The translations under genes and the position numbers were made by a program. The notes beneath the pieces are model-generated. The model saw nothing but the letters and a program-made list of their open reading frames with translations, made no database searches and was not told the origin of the DNA. DNA of 64,000 bases from the NCBI GenBank assembly GCA_004154925.1, contig QJNS01000083.1:186001-250000 (forward strand). Direction: 5' to 3'. Within the stretch, counting starts at the first letter, position 1. Every line of letters starts with the position of its first letter. Origin of the DNA: Monosporascus cannonballus (taxonomy: Eukaryota; Ascomycota; Sordariomycetes; Xylariales). Shown here one piece after another: positions 29,390 to 40,560 of this stretch.

Positions 29390-31023
29390 TCAGATTTCCA
29401 CCTTGATCCGCTTGGTCTCGCGAATCCGCTGGCCATAACGGTAGAAAATGAAAGGAAGGGGAATGAAGACCAAGGCGATGAAGCCAAGGAGCGAAGTTCC
29501 CCAGCCGACTCCCAGCGCCTCGTACATGGCCGGGCCAGCCAGGGGCAAGAGGGTTCCGGAAAGACAACGGAAAATGGTGCTTGAAGCCGTCACCGAGGCT
29601 GCGTAGACGGTATACGCGTCGACGAGGTACATGGTGCTGGACATCTTGATTCGGTATTAGCTTAACAATTTCTATGGTTAGTGGAGGGCACGTTAAAGGC
29701 ACTACTCACATATGTGATAATCATACCACAACCGAGGAAGCCGGTTCCGATGATGGGCACGATCCAGTGCGTCTTGTGCTCAGCCGTCCATCCGTATATG
29801 AACAGCCCGATCGGCACAACAAGCCCACCAATGACCAGGGTGGGAAGCCGGTACTCGGGCTTGGTATCGCCTCCGTTCTTCTTGGTTAGATAATTAGACA
29901 GCTTATCAGCCACGCCGCCGCAGAAAAAGACGCCCACGATGGAGCCAACCCCCATCCCTAGGGTAGCCAGACCAGCTGCGCCGCTGCCGAAGCCGTACTG
30001 TCCACCAAAGACGGCAGGGAAGGTGGTGAAACACAGGTATAGATAGCTGTAGACGACAGCGGCGTATAGTGACAGCAGAAATACAATGGGCAAGAGAAGC
30101 ATCTTGAGCGGACGCAGGATGGAGAAGGCAAACAGCTCGCGCGGCGTCTTGCCTGTGTCTAGCGCCGACCGCAGATGCATGTTGCCCGTCTGCCTGCGCA
30201 GCCGCTCCGTCTTGCGCTCCAGCACCACGAACGGGTACGACTCGTGAACGAACAAGATCACGACCACGGTTAGAGGCGCAGTGGCGATTGCCATCGGCCA
30301 GAAGTTCCAGCGCCATCCCAGCACGGGTGTCAGATAGCCGCCGCAGATAGGTCCGACGGACGGACCCAGCACGGCGCCGATGACGTAGGCTCCCATGGCG
30401 CCGGCTCGCTTATCCTGCGGGATCATGTCGGCGATGGAGCCCGTGCCTAGTGTGATAGGGCAAGACCCCGCGACGCCAGCGAGAAATCGAAAGACGATCA
30501 GCGACCCTAGGCTGTTGGCCACGGCGCAGGCCACGTTGAAGATGAGGAACAAGACGATGCACACTTTGTACAGGATGGCTCGTCCGTACATCTCGGACAG
30601 CGGGGCAATCACGATGGGGCCGAAGGTGTATCCCAGCAGGAAGATGGTGGTCACAAAGGCCATGAGCGTCTCGTTGGTTGAGTTGAAGTACAACATGATG
30701 TCTGGCGCTGCAGCGGAGCTGATGGTCGAGGCGATGGGCCTGCATGGGAGACGACTTAGCGGTCTGTATGAACTGGAGTCAAGGCATAAGGGATGGCTAA
30801 CGTACGAGAGCAGCGTCATCATCGTCACTATAGCGATGGCGACACTCTTCTTTGCCGGCGACCAGTTCATTGGGTTCTCTGGGTCATCGGGCCCGTCAAA
30901 GTCGACCACGTTGGGATCCGGCGCTTTCGCGACAGGTGAGCGCTCGACGTCAGTGGCATCGGTGTCGGCCTGGGCCGGCGACCTGGTGCCAGAGGTTTCC
31001 GGTGATTTCTCCCTGCCGGCCAT
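29390..31023 (-). CDS. MFS transporter, DHA1 drug:H+ antiporter type
   Basis: Three exons (31023-30806, 30739-29710, 29644-29390) give 500 residues, usual for this family. After an acidic cytosolic N-terminus come the signature MNWSPAKK and roughly twelve membrane segments, for example TTIFLLGYTFGPIVIAPLSE and VFRFLAGVAGSCPITLG, then the motif-C-like GAVLGPSVGPICGGYL. Such transporters export small molecules across the plasma membrane using the proton gradient. Here it most likely exports the cluster product and gives self-protection (inference). It is divergent from the SDR gene over a shared promoter with three CCGCGG sites. Confidence 0.92.
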
Positions 31024-31665
31024 AGTGAAATCGATCTTTAACCAAACGGGGTAGAAGCGGGCAAAGCACGACGGTTCCCGAAAACTGACTTTTTGCGGGG
31101 AGAAACCGCGGTATTAGCCTTTGTCGAGGAGGTGGTGCGTCAGAACAGCGCAGAACTTTTTTGTAAGACAGCTAGGAGAGATTTAGTGCGTGCAGTCACC
31201 TGCTGCAAGTCTGCAACTCGAGATATAGCAACTCAGGCAAGGTTTGCAGACCTATAACAAGCTGGCCAGCTGTCTGGCGGCTCCGCGGGAAGATCATCGC
31301 AATTTTCCCTCTCATTTCTTCGCCCATGTAGATCTGACGGGCTCCGCGGAGGGGGTTGTCCACGGTTTGCAACCAATTTCCCCGACAACATAGTTCTGAG
31401 AGCCTTCTAAGACATCCTTCACCAATGACTAAGGGTGTGACGCCAAGACATTTATGGAGTTGTGGGCTTGCCTGGCCCGGAGAGATCCGGGGAGATAAAC
31501 AGGGCCCCTGGTCGTCATGAAATACCCCGGTCGTTTGAAGGTACGTACCGTAGTTAATATGTCCGTCTCATCAACTTGAAGTTCTACAAAGTAGAGTCCA
31601 AGGGCTCGGGACGAGAGGGTATGGGACGGGACGGGAGTAATAGCTTTCATGTGTAAATACTAAAG
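31024..31665. promoter_or_regulatory. Bidirectional MFS/SDR promoter with CCGCGG sites
   Basis: CCGCGG cores lie at 31106-31111, 31283-31288 (GGCTCCGCGGGA) and 31344-31349 (GGGCTCCGCGGAG). TCCGGGGAGATAA at 31486-31498 repeats the first 13 bases of the 56-bp unit upstream of the PKS-NRPS, including the AGATAA GATA site. Sharing both motifs with the core promoter suggests the same regulators act here. Confidence 0.5.
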
Positions 31666-32563
31666 ATGAATACGGTCGTTCTCGTTACAGGGGCCACCAA
31701 AGGTAAGTAATGCATACACACCCCCTTGCAAGTTGCTCAGGGTTATGGTTATAGTTATGGTCGCAGCTGATGACCAGTTTTTGGACAAAGGTATCGGGAA
31801 CGGGTTGGTAAAACATTATCTCCAACGCCCCAACACGACCGTCGTTGCAGGAGTGAGAGCGCCATCCTCTACCGAAGCAAACAGCCTCTCCCGATTTAAT
31901 TGTGCGCCAGGCAGCAGGGTCATCATCGTCAAAATCGACGCCAAATCAGAAACGGACTCGAGCGATGCCGCGCAAACCCTAGAGCAGCGACATGGCATCG
32001 ACCGACTCGACATCGTCATCGCCAACGCGGGCGTATTCGACCCGGCCGCCCATCAGAAGGTCATGGGCATGAAGCTCACTGACCTTCAGGAGCACATCGA
32101 CGTCAATGCCTACGGCGTCATCCGCCTCTTCCAGGCCACCTGGCCGCTACTCAACAAGTCCGATAAGCCCATCTTCCTCCTCAACTCGGCCGGGGCGGCA
32201 ACTATGAGTGGCATGAAGACGTTTGCTCACTTCCCACTCAATTCGTACGCCGCCTCCAAAGTGCTAGCCAACTTTTTCATCCTCAGGCTCCAGAGCGAGC
32301 ATCCCAACCTGATCGCCTTTGCCGTCCATCCTGGCTCCGTTATCACGGAGAACCGCACAGCGGCTGCTGCGAAGCTGGGGGTGTCGGTTGAGGGCCTGTC
32401 AGTGGATCAGTGCGTGTCGAGTCTGTTGTCCCTGGTATAAAACCCATATCACGGCACGGTCAACGCTCAGTTGATGCTTACAGTTTGCCAGCTTGATCGC
32501 GCCACGCTCGCAACCGCCTCCGGCACATTCGTCAGTGTAGATGGAACACCGATACCTTGGTGA
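31666..32563 (+). CDS. Short-chain dehydrogenase/reductase (SDR)
   Basis: A classical SDR: nucleotide motif TGATKGIG assembled across the first intron (31703-31790), NAG motif IVIANAG, Ser in LLNSAG, and catalytic YAASK. The frame from 31791 meets a stop at 32440 after SSLLSLV. However, the following bases encode a typical SDR C-terminus (SGTFVSVDGTPIPW then TGA at 32561-32563) in another frame, so a last short intron near 32438-32475 is likely. No standard GT-AG pair gives the right phase except a very short 36-nt one, so the junction is unsettled. Without it the protein is 228 residues; with it about 260. In related pyridone clusters an SDR reduces a ketone before pericyclisation; that role here is inferred. 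Confidence 0.82.
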
Positions 32564-33362
32564 ATGGAGGATTAGTTCCAGGGCTGAGTTGGTCAGATTG
32601 GACATGCGTTCCTTCAACGGGGTCTCATGTATAGCATCTTGGTTGTGCACGATGAATCGTACCTTAGCAACTAGTCCTGGCTATAAATCTAACAAATGCT
32701 TATGCAAACCGCACCAAATCGCTAACCCAATGTTTCAATATTGGCATGGTTTTGACTATATCCTATTTTTCTCTTGTTATGCTGTCTGATGGCAATTACT
32801 GCCATTCCTACTTCAAAGCAGAACCAAGAAATAAACGAGTCAATGTAACCCGCAGCAATGCCTCCAATCAACATCACATATGGTCCTCGGGAGCTTCTTC
32901 ACGTGAAACCAACTGTCTTACACCATATGAATATTAAAAACAAAGACGAAAAAGTAAAAAGGGGGGGGGAAGAGCGACGTCTATCCAAACCGCGCCATGC
33001 CGCAATTTCCGTGTATGCGGAGCTTTTTTGCCGGCAGAGATTGTCTCGGGATTCGGTTTGCATAAGTCGGTACAGTAGGGACGGAGATACGGTCGCCACC
33101 TTTTGCATCTGGCGGGGAGTTCGGGGAGGTCTGCATCATCCGCATCCCTCCGTCACCACACGCATCACCACCCGTAAGATTTTACTAATTCCCAGTGACC
33201 GTGGCAGGTGGGACATTGAAAGTTGGATCAGAGTATCGTGACAGTATCTAGTATTTAGAACGCGTAGTTGCATCCAGGATCCCTCGACCTTCACGAGTCG
33301 ATCCAAGTTACCTTTGTAGGCACGTCTTGGTTCACAGAGATTTATTCACCTAGCCCAGCATC
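32564..33362. other. Intergenic, upstream of the OMT-like gene
   Basis: 800 bases without a recognisable gene. Short ORFs at 32541-32789 and 32858-33241 have no domain signature. A short G run lies near 32962. Confidence 0.4.
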
Positions 33363-34872
33363 ATGTCGCTCCTCCGAAAGCTATCCACGGAAATCCAGTC
33401 CCATGTGGACGTTATCGATTCCTATCTGACCAAGCACAATCTTCCGCAGCCATCGTTTGCGGCAGACAGCCCTACGGGCCTGCCGGACACCGCTGAGGTG
33501 CAGCGAGCCCGGCTGCTGTTGATTGAGACAGCCTCAGCCCTGGCGAATCTTGCCACTGGCTCTGCCGACCACCTGAGATGGCATATGATGAATGTGAGTT
33601 TAGACGCCATCGTCGGTCCATGCGATGTTTAGTAGACTGTAGCACGCCAAACTAACAAGCTTAACAGGCCAAATTCGATGACATGGCGCTTCACTTCCTG
33701 GCAGCGTACAACATCTTCGACGCGGTGCCTCGGGATGGGAAGATCTCGTACTCGGAGCTTTCCAAAAGGATCAACCTCGGCGAGCACCGTCTCCGCCGGG
33801 TCCTGGCCATGGCCTATACACAGCACTACTTCTACGAGCCCGAGCCGGGCTATGTGGCGCACACCAGCAACTCGGCTATCGGCATCGGCGATCCGTTGGC
33901 GAGGGGGTGGATTCTGCACAACGTCGACGAGGTCCAGCCGTGGTACACGAACAAATTAGTCGCAGCGACGCAGAAATGGGGGGACACCACCGACCCCTAC
34001 CACGTCGGGCCAAATCTGAACGCGAAGCCCGGCGAGGAGAAGACATTCTACCAGTTCTTTGAGGAGGACGACCAGGGAGAGTGGAACGGCGTCAAAGGGA
34101 AGGGCTTCCGCCTCTGGCGGCTATATGACACGGACACATTCTTCCAGACCGGCGGCGCGGTCAAGGGCACCAACCTGTTGCGGGCTTTTGACTGGAAGGG
34201 GCTTGGCAAAGCGACCGTTGTCGATGTGGGTCGAACACCGTCAAGATGGTGAGGTTGTCTGCTGACCCGCGAAACCAGATCGCCGGAATAACCGGCTTCC
34301 TCGCCTCACGTGTCGCCTTGGCTTGCCCAGACCTCACCTTCATCGTGCAGATGCGCAACCAGCCGTGGTACGAGAAGAAATTCTACGAGCAGCTGCCTCC
34401 GGAGCTCCACTCCCGCTTCACATACATGCCGCACGACAACTATTCCGAGCAGCCGATCAAGGGCGCCGACGTCTACTTCATGGCGACCGTGCTGCACAAA
34501 GAACCCGACGAAAAGGCCATTACGATCCTGCGCCGCACCGTCGAGGCTATGGATCCCAAGAAGAGCCGTATCGTCACGCGCGACATCGTCATGGACGGCG
34601 GCGATCCGCCACCAGAGGATGCCGTCGTCAATGGGAAGGCGATCGACAGCAAGAAGGGCGTGCACCAGCCTGGTCTTGGTCCCACGGGCGCCATCACCAG
34701 GCTCAATATTGGCATCGACTTTCAGGTTTGTTCGGTCATGAATGCGTTTGAGAGGAACAGGGAGGAGTGGATCGCCTTGTTTAAGAAGGCGGATCCGAGG
34801 TTGACACTGAAGAGCTGTGTCCAGACCGTGGGCGACTGTGCTTCGTTGATGGAATGGGTTTTAGAGGAGTAA
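33363..34872 (+). CDS. O-methyltransferase-fold protein with degenerate SAM motif, candidate pericyclase
   Basis: Three exons (33363-33593, 33668-34225, 34279-34872) join in phase to 460 residues. The layout is that of fungal class-II O-methyltransferases: an N-terminal dimerisation/winged-helix part (ALHFLAAYNIFDAVPRDG, YSELSKRINLGEHRLRRVL) followed by a Rossmann domain (GADVYFMATVLHKEPDEKA, KKSRIVTRDIVMD, NAFERNREEW). The SAM-binding loop reads VVDIAGITGF instead of VVDVGGGxG, and the usual LHDW near the catalytic His reads LHKE. Proteins of this fold (LepI and relatives) catalyse dehydration and Diels-Alder or Alder-ene steps in pyridone pathways, some needing SAM only as cofactor. So it could be a methyltransferase or a pericyclase; the cluster context favours the second. 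Confidence 0.85.
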
Positions 34873-35115
34873 GTGAGCACTGCGTTCGCATGCTTGTTGG
34901 AATTCGGGCCAAATACACGTAAAATGTAGTCGTTCCTAGTGTTAATCCACCACGGGTCCAAATGAAGTCTTCCGAAACGATTAGATTATCGGTGCGGCAA
35001 GTGGATTGCCGCCTTCTTAATGGATCGAAAGTCTATTCTTACAAGCTCCAATCTCTATGGCGTTCCATTGCACATCAAACAGTCTCCTCCGCACGCACTT
35101 TCGCCGCAAACCCCA

Positions 35116-36444
35116 TTAAGCCTGCTTGAAATCGGCCCCAACCCCAAACTCCTTCCACGCTCGCTCGATTCCTAGATCTAGCCGGTTGTTTCTCGCGGGG
35201 ACCATAACGTCAGAACCGTCCGCGTCCGTCGCGTAGACGACATTATGCGTCTTACCCAGCGTCAGCTTGATGGCGCCCTCGAGGAACACGTTGGGCGTGT
35301 ACGTCCGCGACGGGGTCTGCCCGCGGATCATGGCCAAGATGTTGTCCAGCACCACCCCTCCCTGCAACCAGCCGGCCCGTGCCATGCGGGGGCCGCAGTG
35401 GTCTGCCACATCGCCAAAAGCAAAGATGCGGGTGTCGGGCCCCGGCCCATCTGTCGTGAACACCTGGAGGGTCGGCCGAACGAGAATGCGCGAGTTCTCC
35501 TTCGAGATAGCGCTGGGGAGCAGAGACGCTAGAATGGATGAGTTGGGCCGCTGCCCTGTGCAGCCGATCTGGTAGGTACTTTGGTTAGGAGATCAAACGT
35601 GGAAAAGGAGGAAGGGGCTTACGATGAGATCAAATTGCTCCTCGCGCCCGCCAGAGAAAGTCAGCGTGGCCGATCTAGCCATATTTCCTGTAGCGGGCAT
35701 CTGGGGCCGCTCGTTCAGCAGCACGCGGATCTTGAGCTCGTCTTGCAGCGCGCTCAGCGCGTAGTCCCCCAACCGCTTGCCAAAGTGGCTCAGGAGCCGG
35801 CCATGCGAGTGGATCAAGGTCACGTCCTTGTCCGGATAGAAGTCCTTGATGTCGCTGGCAAGCTCGACTCCCACGGCTCCCCCACCGACGACGGCGATCT
35901 TATGGTTCGCTTTGATGATCTCCTGCACCCCCTGGAGCTCGTGGCACGCGTCGATGCGCTCCGTGGCCGTCACCTGCACGGGGAGCGGCTGCGACGACCC
36001 CGTTGCGATAGCGAGGTAGGCATAGTCGATCTTGTCGCCTGACTCGAGCAGAACCTGGTTCTCGGTGAGCCCGACGGCCGTGTCTTGAATGCGTGTGAAG
36101 ATCCCGGCGGGAGCGCCCCGCGCTACGCCGTCGTACGGAATGAAGGCCTCGTGCTCGTGCCCCGTCATGACGGAGAAGCGGGGAAAGTTGAACGAGTAGT
36201 TGAAGTGCGAGTTCTTCTCGACCCAGACAACCTTGTATCCAGTCGGTAGTGTCTCAGCCAGCCGCTTCACCAGCTCAATCCCCGCAAATGAACCCCCCAA
36301 AACTACGACGTTTTTGGCGTCGGCCGTGTCCTGCCATGTCCAACTGTGATACGCTGCGGCCACGCGCTGAACAGCCCGTCTGCCTAAATAGGGGACGAAA
36401 AATCCCAGAGCTTTGCAGATTAATTTGAAGTTGTCAGACGGCAT
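35116..36444 (-). CDS. AIF/AMID-like FAD-dependent NAD(P)H oxidoreductase
   Basis: Two exons (36444-35623, 35568-35116) join in phase to 424 residues. The first dinucleotide motif is VVVLGGSFAGIE near residue 45. A second Rossmann motif, IAVVGGGAVGVELA, lies near residue 190, and the FAD-contacting FAFGDVAD is in the second exon. This is the pyridine nucleotide-disulphide oxidoreductase fold of apoptosis-inducing factor-like proteins (AMID/FSP1), which lack the redox disulphide. The N-terminus has a short amphipathic or hydrophobic stretch that could touch membranes. It sits at the right side of the cluster with two GCTCCGCGGAA sites upstream. It may oxidise or reduce a quinone-like or pyridone intermediate, or supply electrons; no specific reaction can be assigned. 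Confidence 0.88.
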
Positions 36445-37989
36445 CGTGTCGAATGGTAAATCGTGTTGTAGGCGTCTCCCTTAATGTTGGCATTTGGTAG
36501 TAGTGGCTATACCAATAGAGAAAATGGGTGTAGCGAGAAGTACAACGTAGGTGGAAGCCTTGCTTAAGGAACGGATGTCACTGGTCAAACCCGGGGCCAC
36601 GTGCACAGAAATCATGCTTCCCAATTCCGATACGGGCAGAGTTCTGCTGTAAAGGAGAAGGAAATGTCAATTATCAGATCAATCTAATCAGCAAGGCAGA
36701 TAACGGAGTTAACAGGGATAACACGTCACTAAGGATTGGACATACAAACAAGGTATGTAAGCTCCGCGGAAAGCCCAGGTAGGCTCCGCGGAAATCCTAA
36801 GGTTTTACTCCTTTCGCAAGATTACTGCGTTAAAACAAGGGCATAGTCAATAAGTACGGTCTAGCATTACAATAGGGGCTCTTGAGAGGGATGGATTTCT
36901 CCTAGCCTTCGCCCCGTGCAGATACGTCCCATGGTTGTGTCAAGGACATCCTCCGGACATCTATGTATCCTCAAGGTCGTATTGGCGGTAGACAGTAATC
37001 GTGCTGCAAATGATTGAAAGATAGCATGTCTCTAGTGACGGGTATCGCGTAAGCGATCAGGTGAAGGAATGAGTAGTGAGCGGCGAAACGGACTTTGGGA
37101 TCAACAGTTCAGCCCGGGGATAGTCCCTCAACCGGGATGACCAAGTGGCAGAATCTGTTCCTACATACCAGATGGCGTTTGAGGAGATATCCGCTAGCGG
37201 TACCTGACACGACAATTCCTTTGAGATATCAGTGGCGGAAAACGAGGCTGGGTGGAACGGATCATCTATGCTCATGGTGTCGTTATACCCAGCTTCAGTT
37301 CTTCCTCTCTTACAGCCCAGGAAAGCAGTGGTTGCTTTCGAGATCCGCAGCATACCGGTGACAACGATGGTTTTTTTTTTATCCCGAAGCCCGGGATGGC
37401 CCTCTGTGCACTTGAGTCTACTCTTGACAACTCGGTCAATGTCTACATTATTCGGTTCACGCCAAATCAAATCAAGCTCCGGTTGCTCCCGGATTTGCCC
37501 AGGCGGACTCTGTAGATCCCAGCATAGCCAATCCTGGCGCTGACTTTTCCTTCAGTGCGCGTGTCGGTCCTACCACTGAAAGTCCTGATGGATGTGCGAC
37601 ATGCGACAATGCCAAAAGAGAAGACGGGCCTGACCCGCTTTGTTGCGATCGGTGCGGGAAGAAAACAACCAGACCTATGGACGGTAAAACGCACAGAATC
37701 GCAGGCTCAACTCAGCACTGAATCATCTCTGAGAGAGTGAACACTTTCTGCGTTATTGGACGACACGGTTATATTGCTTACAGCTCGCCGTCAGCACAAC
37801 CGTCGCACCGGCCAAGCACGTTTAGCCGCGGGTATATCCATAAGTAGTTTGTCTGCAGAAGTGCCGGAGCCGCGAAAGGAAGACGCTGTATTTGAACCGA
37901 GACTAGGCGGCATCAGGGTGTTTTGACTGAAGTGAAGCTCAAGGCTAGGTTACCTACAGTTGCAGGCACCCTGAATTCATCTCGTGTCA
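36445..37989. other. Intergenic with two CCGCGG sites
   Basis: Upstream of the FAD oxidoreductase. Twin GCTCCGCGGAA sites lie at 36762-36772 and 36784-36794. Short overlapping ORFs on both strands between 37057 and 37740 show no domain. One plus-strand frame near 37590-37650 has closely spaced Cys residues (CATCDNAK, CCDRC), but I would not call a gene on that. Confidence 0.4.
36762..36794. promoter_or_regulatory. Twin GCTCCGCGGAA sites upstream of the FAD oxidoreductase
   Basis: Two copies of GCTCCGCGGAA, 22 bp apart (about two helical turns), 320-350 bp upstream of the start codon. They match the extended form found in the MFS/SDR promoter. Confidence 0.45.
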
Positions 37990-38710
37990 CCCTCTCGTTC
38001 GCCTTCCTAATCGCCCCCTCTATCTACTGCTTTGTCTAATCTTTTGCATTTCGAGACGCGCCTGCCCGGGTACGAAGACTACCAGCATCACAAGTCATGA
38101 CATAGGCCAGGATCTGTGTCACCGCATACTCGAGGCGCGCCCCTGGCCTGGCTGGCGGCAGCGGGTGGCTGGTGTACATCTTCCGAATCTTTTTTCCCCT
38201 TTCCTTGTTTTAATATATAAACCCATTTCGGACCCACCTACCCTATACCTACCCTATAGTTTTAAGCGGCGCTATAAGAGAGTGCCTCCATGACAATCGA
38301 CGTGATGGTATAAGCCTTGTTATCGGGCTTTGATTCCGTTTCGACATACGACTGGAGACTGCGGATGCCCCTCCCCCTAAATGCACCATCGTAGCAAGCC
38401 TGCCGTTCTGCTCCTGCTAAAGATCCATCCGGACCTTTTGCAGCAACAAAGAAGTTGGGTGCAATAGGGATGTCCTGTTGCGTCGAAGGGACGATATGCT
38501 CCTCTGTCAGGTTATTTAGTGCAACAGCGTGAAAGGTTGGAAGCAGTCTCCCAGGTAAGTAGCAAATGATTAGACCAATAATGCTAGCCTTCTCCAATAC
38601 ATGGGAGGGAAACGGCCCTGTGTATACGCCTACAACCCCTGTATAGCCGCCTTCTAAAAGCTCCGACCTTGGTGCGTGACAGATAATTGGAAGCTGTTCC
38701 ATGATTCCTT
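37990..38710 (-). pseudogene. Relic of a fungal protein with a DUF7924-like domain
   Basis: A 146-codon minus-strand ORF (38262-38702) contains PNFFVAAKGPDGSLAGAERQ, ACYDGAFRGRGIRSLQSY and DNKAYTITSI. This set recurs in a multi-copy fungal protein family of unknown function. One base later in another frame the text continues CHGGTLL then stop. Further on (about 38060-38190) it continues MYTSHPLPPARPGARLEY, AVTQILAYVM and ASRNAKD, in the family order. A frameshift, stops and an insertion break it. The family name is from memory and should be treated as tentative; the decay is seen directly. Confidence 0.5.
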
Positions 38711-38999
38711 GGGGAATATCATATGAATCCAGAAGGCACAGGGAAGCTCATCCGAGTTGGTTCCATACTGAAAGTGGATTCTAATGGTTCCTTGACAATC
38801 TGTATCTTTCTTAATCCGATAGATCTTTCTTTCATAATATGCCCAAGCCTCCCCGCCCCCGCGCCCCCTCCCCTTTTTTTTCTGGAGCACCCCGGAAACA
38901 CTCTACCGTGTCCAGCTCCTGTGATACCACTTTGATGTTCTTGGTCCTACCCCTGACAATTCGACTAGAACGATGGTCGCAGAACTTCAAGTCAGCTCA

Positions 39000-40560
39000 C
39001 CATCTTTTGCCCAGCTGTGATTCCCACAGTTGCCAAAAACCAAGTAGCCCGGCACAGTTGAGATTTATACGCGAGTGGCTGCAAACCTGTGATGCGACTC
39101 ATACATGTTGGCCTTATAAAATCCCTGAAAGGCCTCTAAAGACTCCCCCAGGATTTATACATGGTGGGAGAACCCAACTCGAACTTGTGCTTAGTCAAAA
39201 TCAAGGGCACCCTCAGCGTCTCCCACATTGTTCTTAACGTTAGGCACTGCTGGGGCGCAGTGCCGGAAGATCTGAACCCCTGCACCCCCTGGAGCAATGT
39301 AGAGGAGCATAAGATTAGCATTGGCTTTAACAAGATCCCGAAAACATTCCAAGACGCCTTCGTGATCACGCGAGCTTTGGGGTTCCAGTATATTTGGATT
39401 AACTCACTGTATTATGCAGAAAGACAAGCGTGACTGGGTAATAGCAGCCGGTACTATGGGGGATGTATTCAACTCTGCCTGCTGTACCATCGCCGAAATT
39501 TCTGCCCATTCCTCTTGAGAGGGGTTTATTCGCGATCGGCAGCCTGGGTCTTGCGTTACTACAGAACCAAGGCAGCACGTTGTACCTCTGCAAGGCCATC
39601 GATAACTTCCACTACGATGTCGAGCAAGCTTCCCTGAGTAAATGCGGGTGGGTGTTGCAGGAGAGGGCTCTATCGCGAAGGACAATCCACTATAGCTCCA
39701 GCCCAGGTCTACTGGCAGAGCGGGAAAGGAATTGGCTGCGAGACTCTAGCGAAGCTATGCAAGTAACACGTCCCTATGGTATTCCTCAACGAATGCCAGC
39801 TAATGCGCTCTTCGCAAATACAGTTCTATAGCTGAGTTCCAAGGGGATTCAGGTTTCCCCGACTACGTGCCCAGGTACTTCCGGAGCGGAAGGACCATTC
39901 TGCTTCAGACGCTTTATGGTATGTACTCCAAGCCCGCTTTCTCCAAGTCAACTGATGGTTGTGATGGCGATTCTAGGTTTGGAGCGGCGACTGGCCCGGA
40001 CGTTCGAGACGGAGGGCGACTGGGATCTTGAAGCGCTAATATCTAGCGAATCCTGCTATGGAGACGGTGAGGGAGCGCTATATTAGACCCTAGAACATAT
40101 CCTGACGACCGCAGTGTCCCTTCCTGGTCATAGATGGCCTATAACGGTGGGTAGCGTACATTGAGACGCCATTCGGAAGCGTCGACTGGAACAATGAGGC
40201 CCAAGTTCCCTTCATGGTCTGGTCCGCGGTCGGCGTCCGACACAGATCGGGACATCTAAGCCGGCATCATAAATCCTGGCTCCTGCAAGACATATAAATA
40301 TGAATTCCAATGCAGTGGAAATTCTGACGCGAATGACACGGGACGAGGTCGTAGTCCCTATCCAGATTGTCTACGCTGCGTCATCCCTGGAAAGGACAAA
40401 AACAAAGGGTCAAGGGGAGCAGAACCATTATGTGCTCATATACAAATGGGTATCCCTTGGGCTACCTGATGGTATCTACAAGTGAGTTGGTGTTGGATGT
40501 CTCTTAGCATCGCACATCTCTATGAAACCGGGAGGACTGGTGCATATTCAGTAGATGTGT
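39000..40560 (+). pseudogene. HET-domain protein relic
   Basis: Plus-strand pieces in HET order: IREWLQTCDATHTCWP, then VRHCWG (from LSHCWG) near 39240, KTFQDAFVITRALGFQYIWI followed by NSL near 39350-39405, a frame change, DWVIAAGTMGDVFNSACCTI, and GWVLQERALSRRTIHYSS near 39650-39700. Then come DYVPRYFRSGRTILLQTLYG, LERRLARTFETEGDWDLEAL, and near 40390-40440 GKDKNKGS and EQNHYVLIYKW in different frames. At least three frame changes lie in conserved segments where introns would not be expected. This is a full-length but broken HET gene. The intact family triggers programmed cell death in fusion between unlike strains. Confidence 0.75.

Noticed and set aside
34226..34278. Frameshift or pseudogene in the OMT-like gene
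   Set aside because: A 53-nt GT-AG intron in phase 0 joins VVD to IAGITGF and explains the apparent break.
37555..37740. Cys-rich stretch (CATCDNAK, CCDRC) as a zinc-finger gene
   Set aside because: No regular spacing, no start context and no neighbouring domain.
39221..39440. A functional HET gene with unusual introns
   Set aside because: Frame changes fall within contiguous conserved motifs without GT-AG borders, so a pseudogene is the simpler reading.
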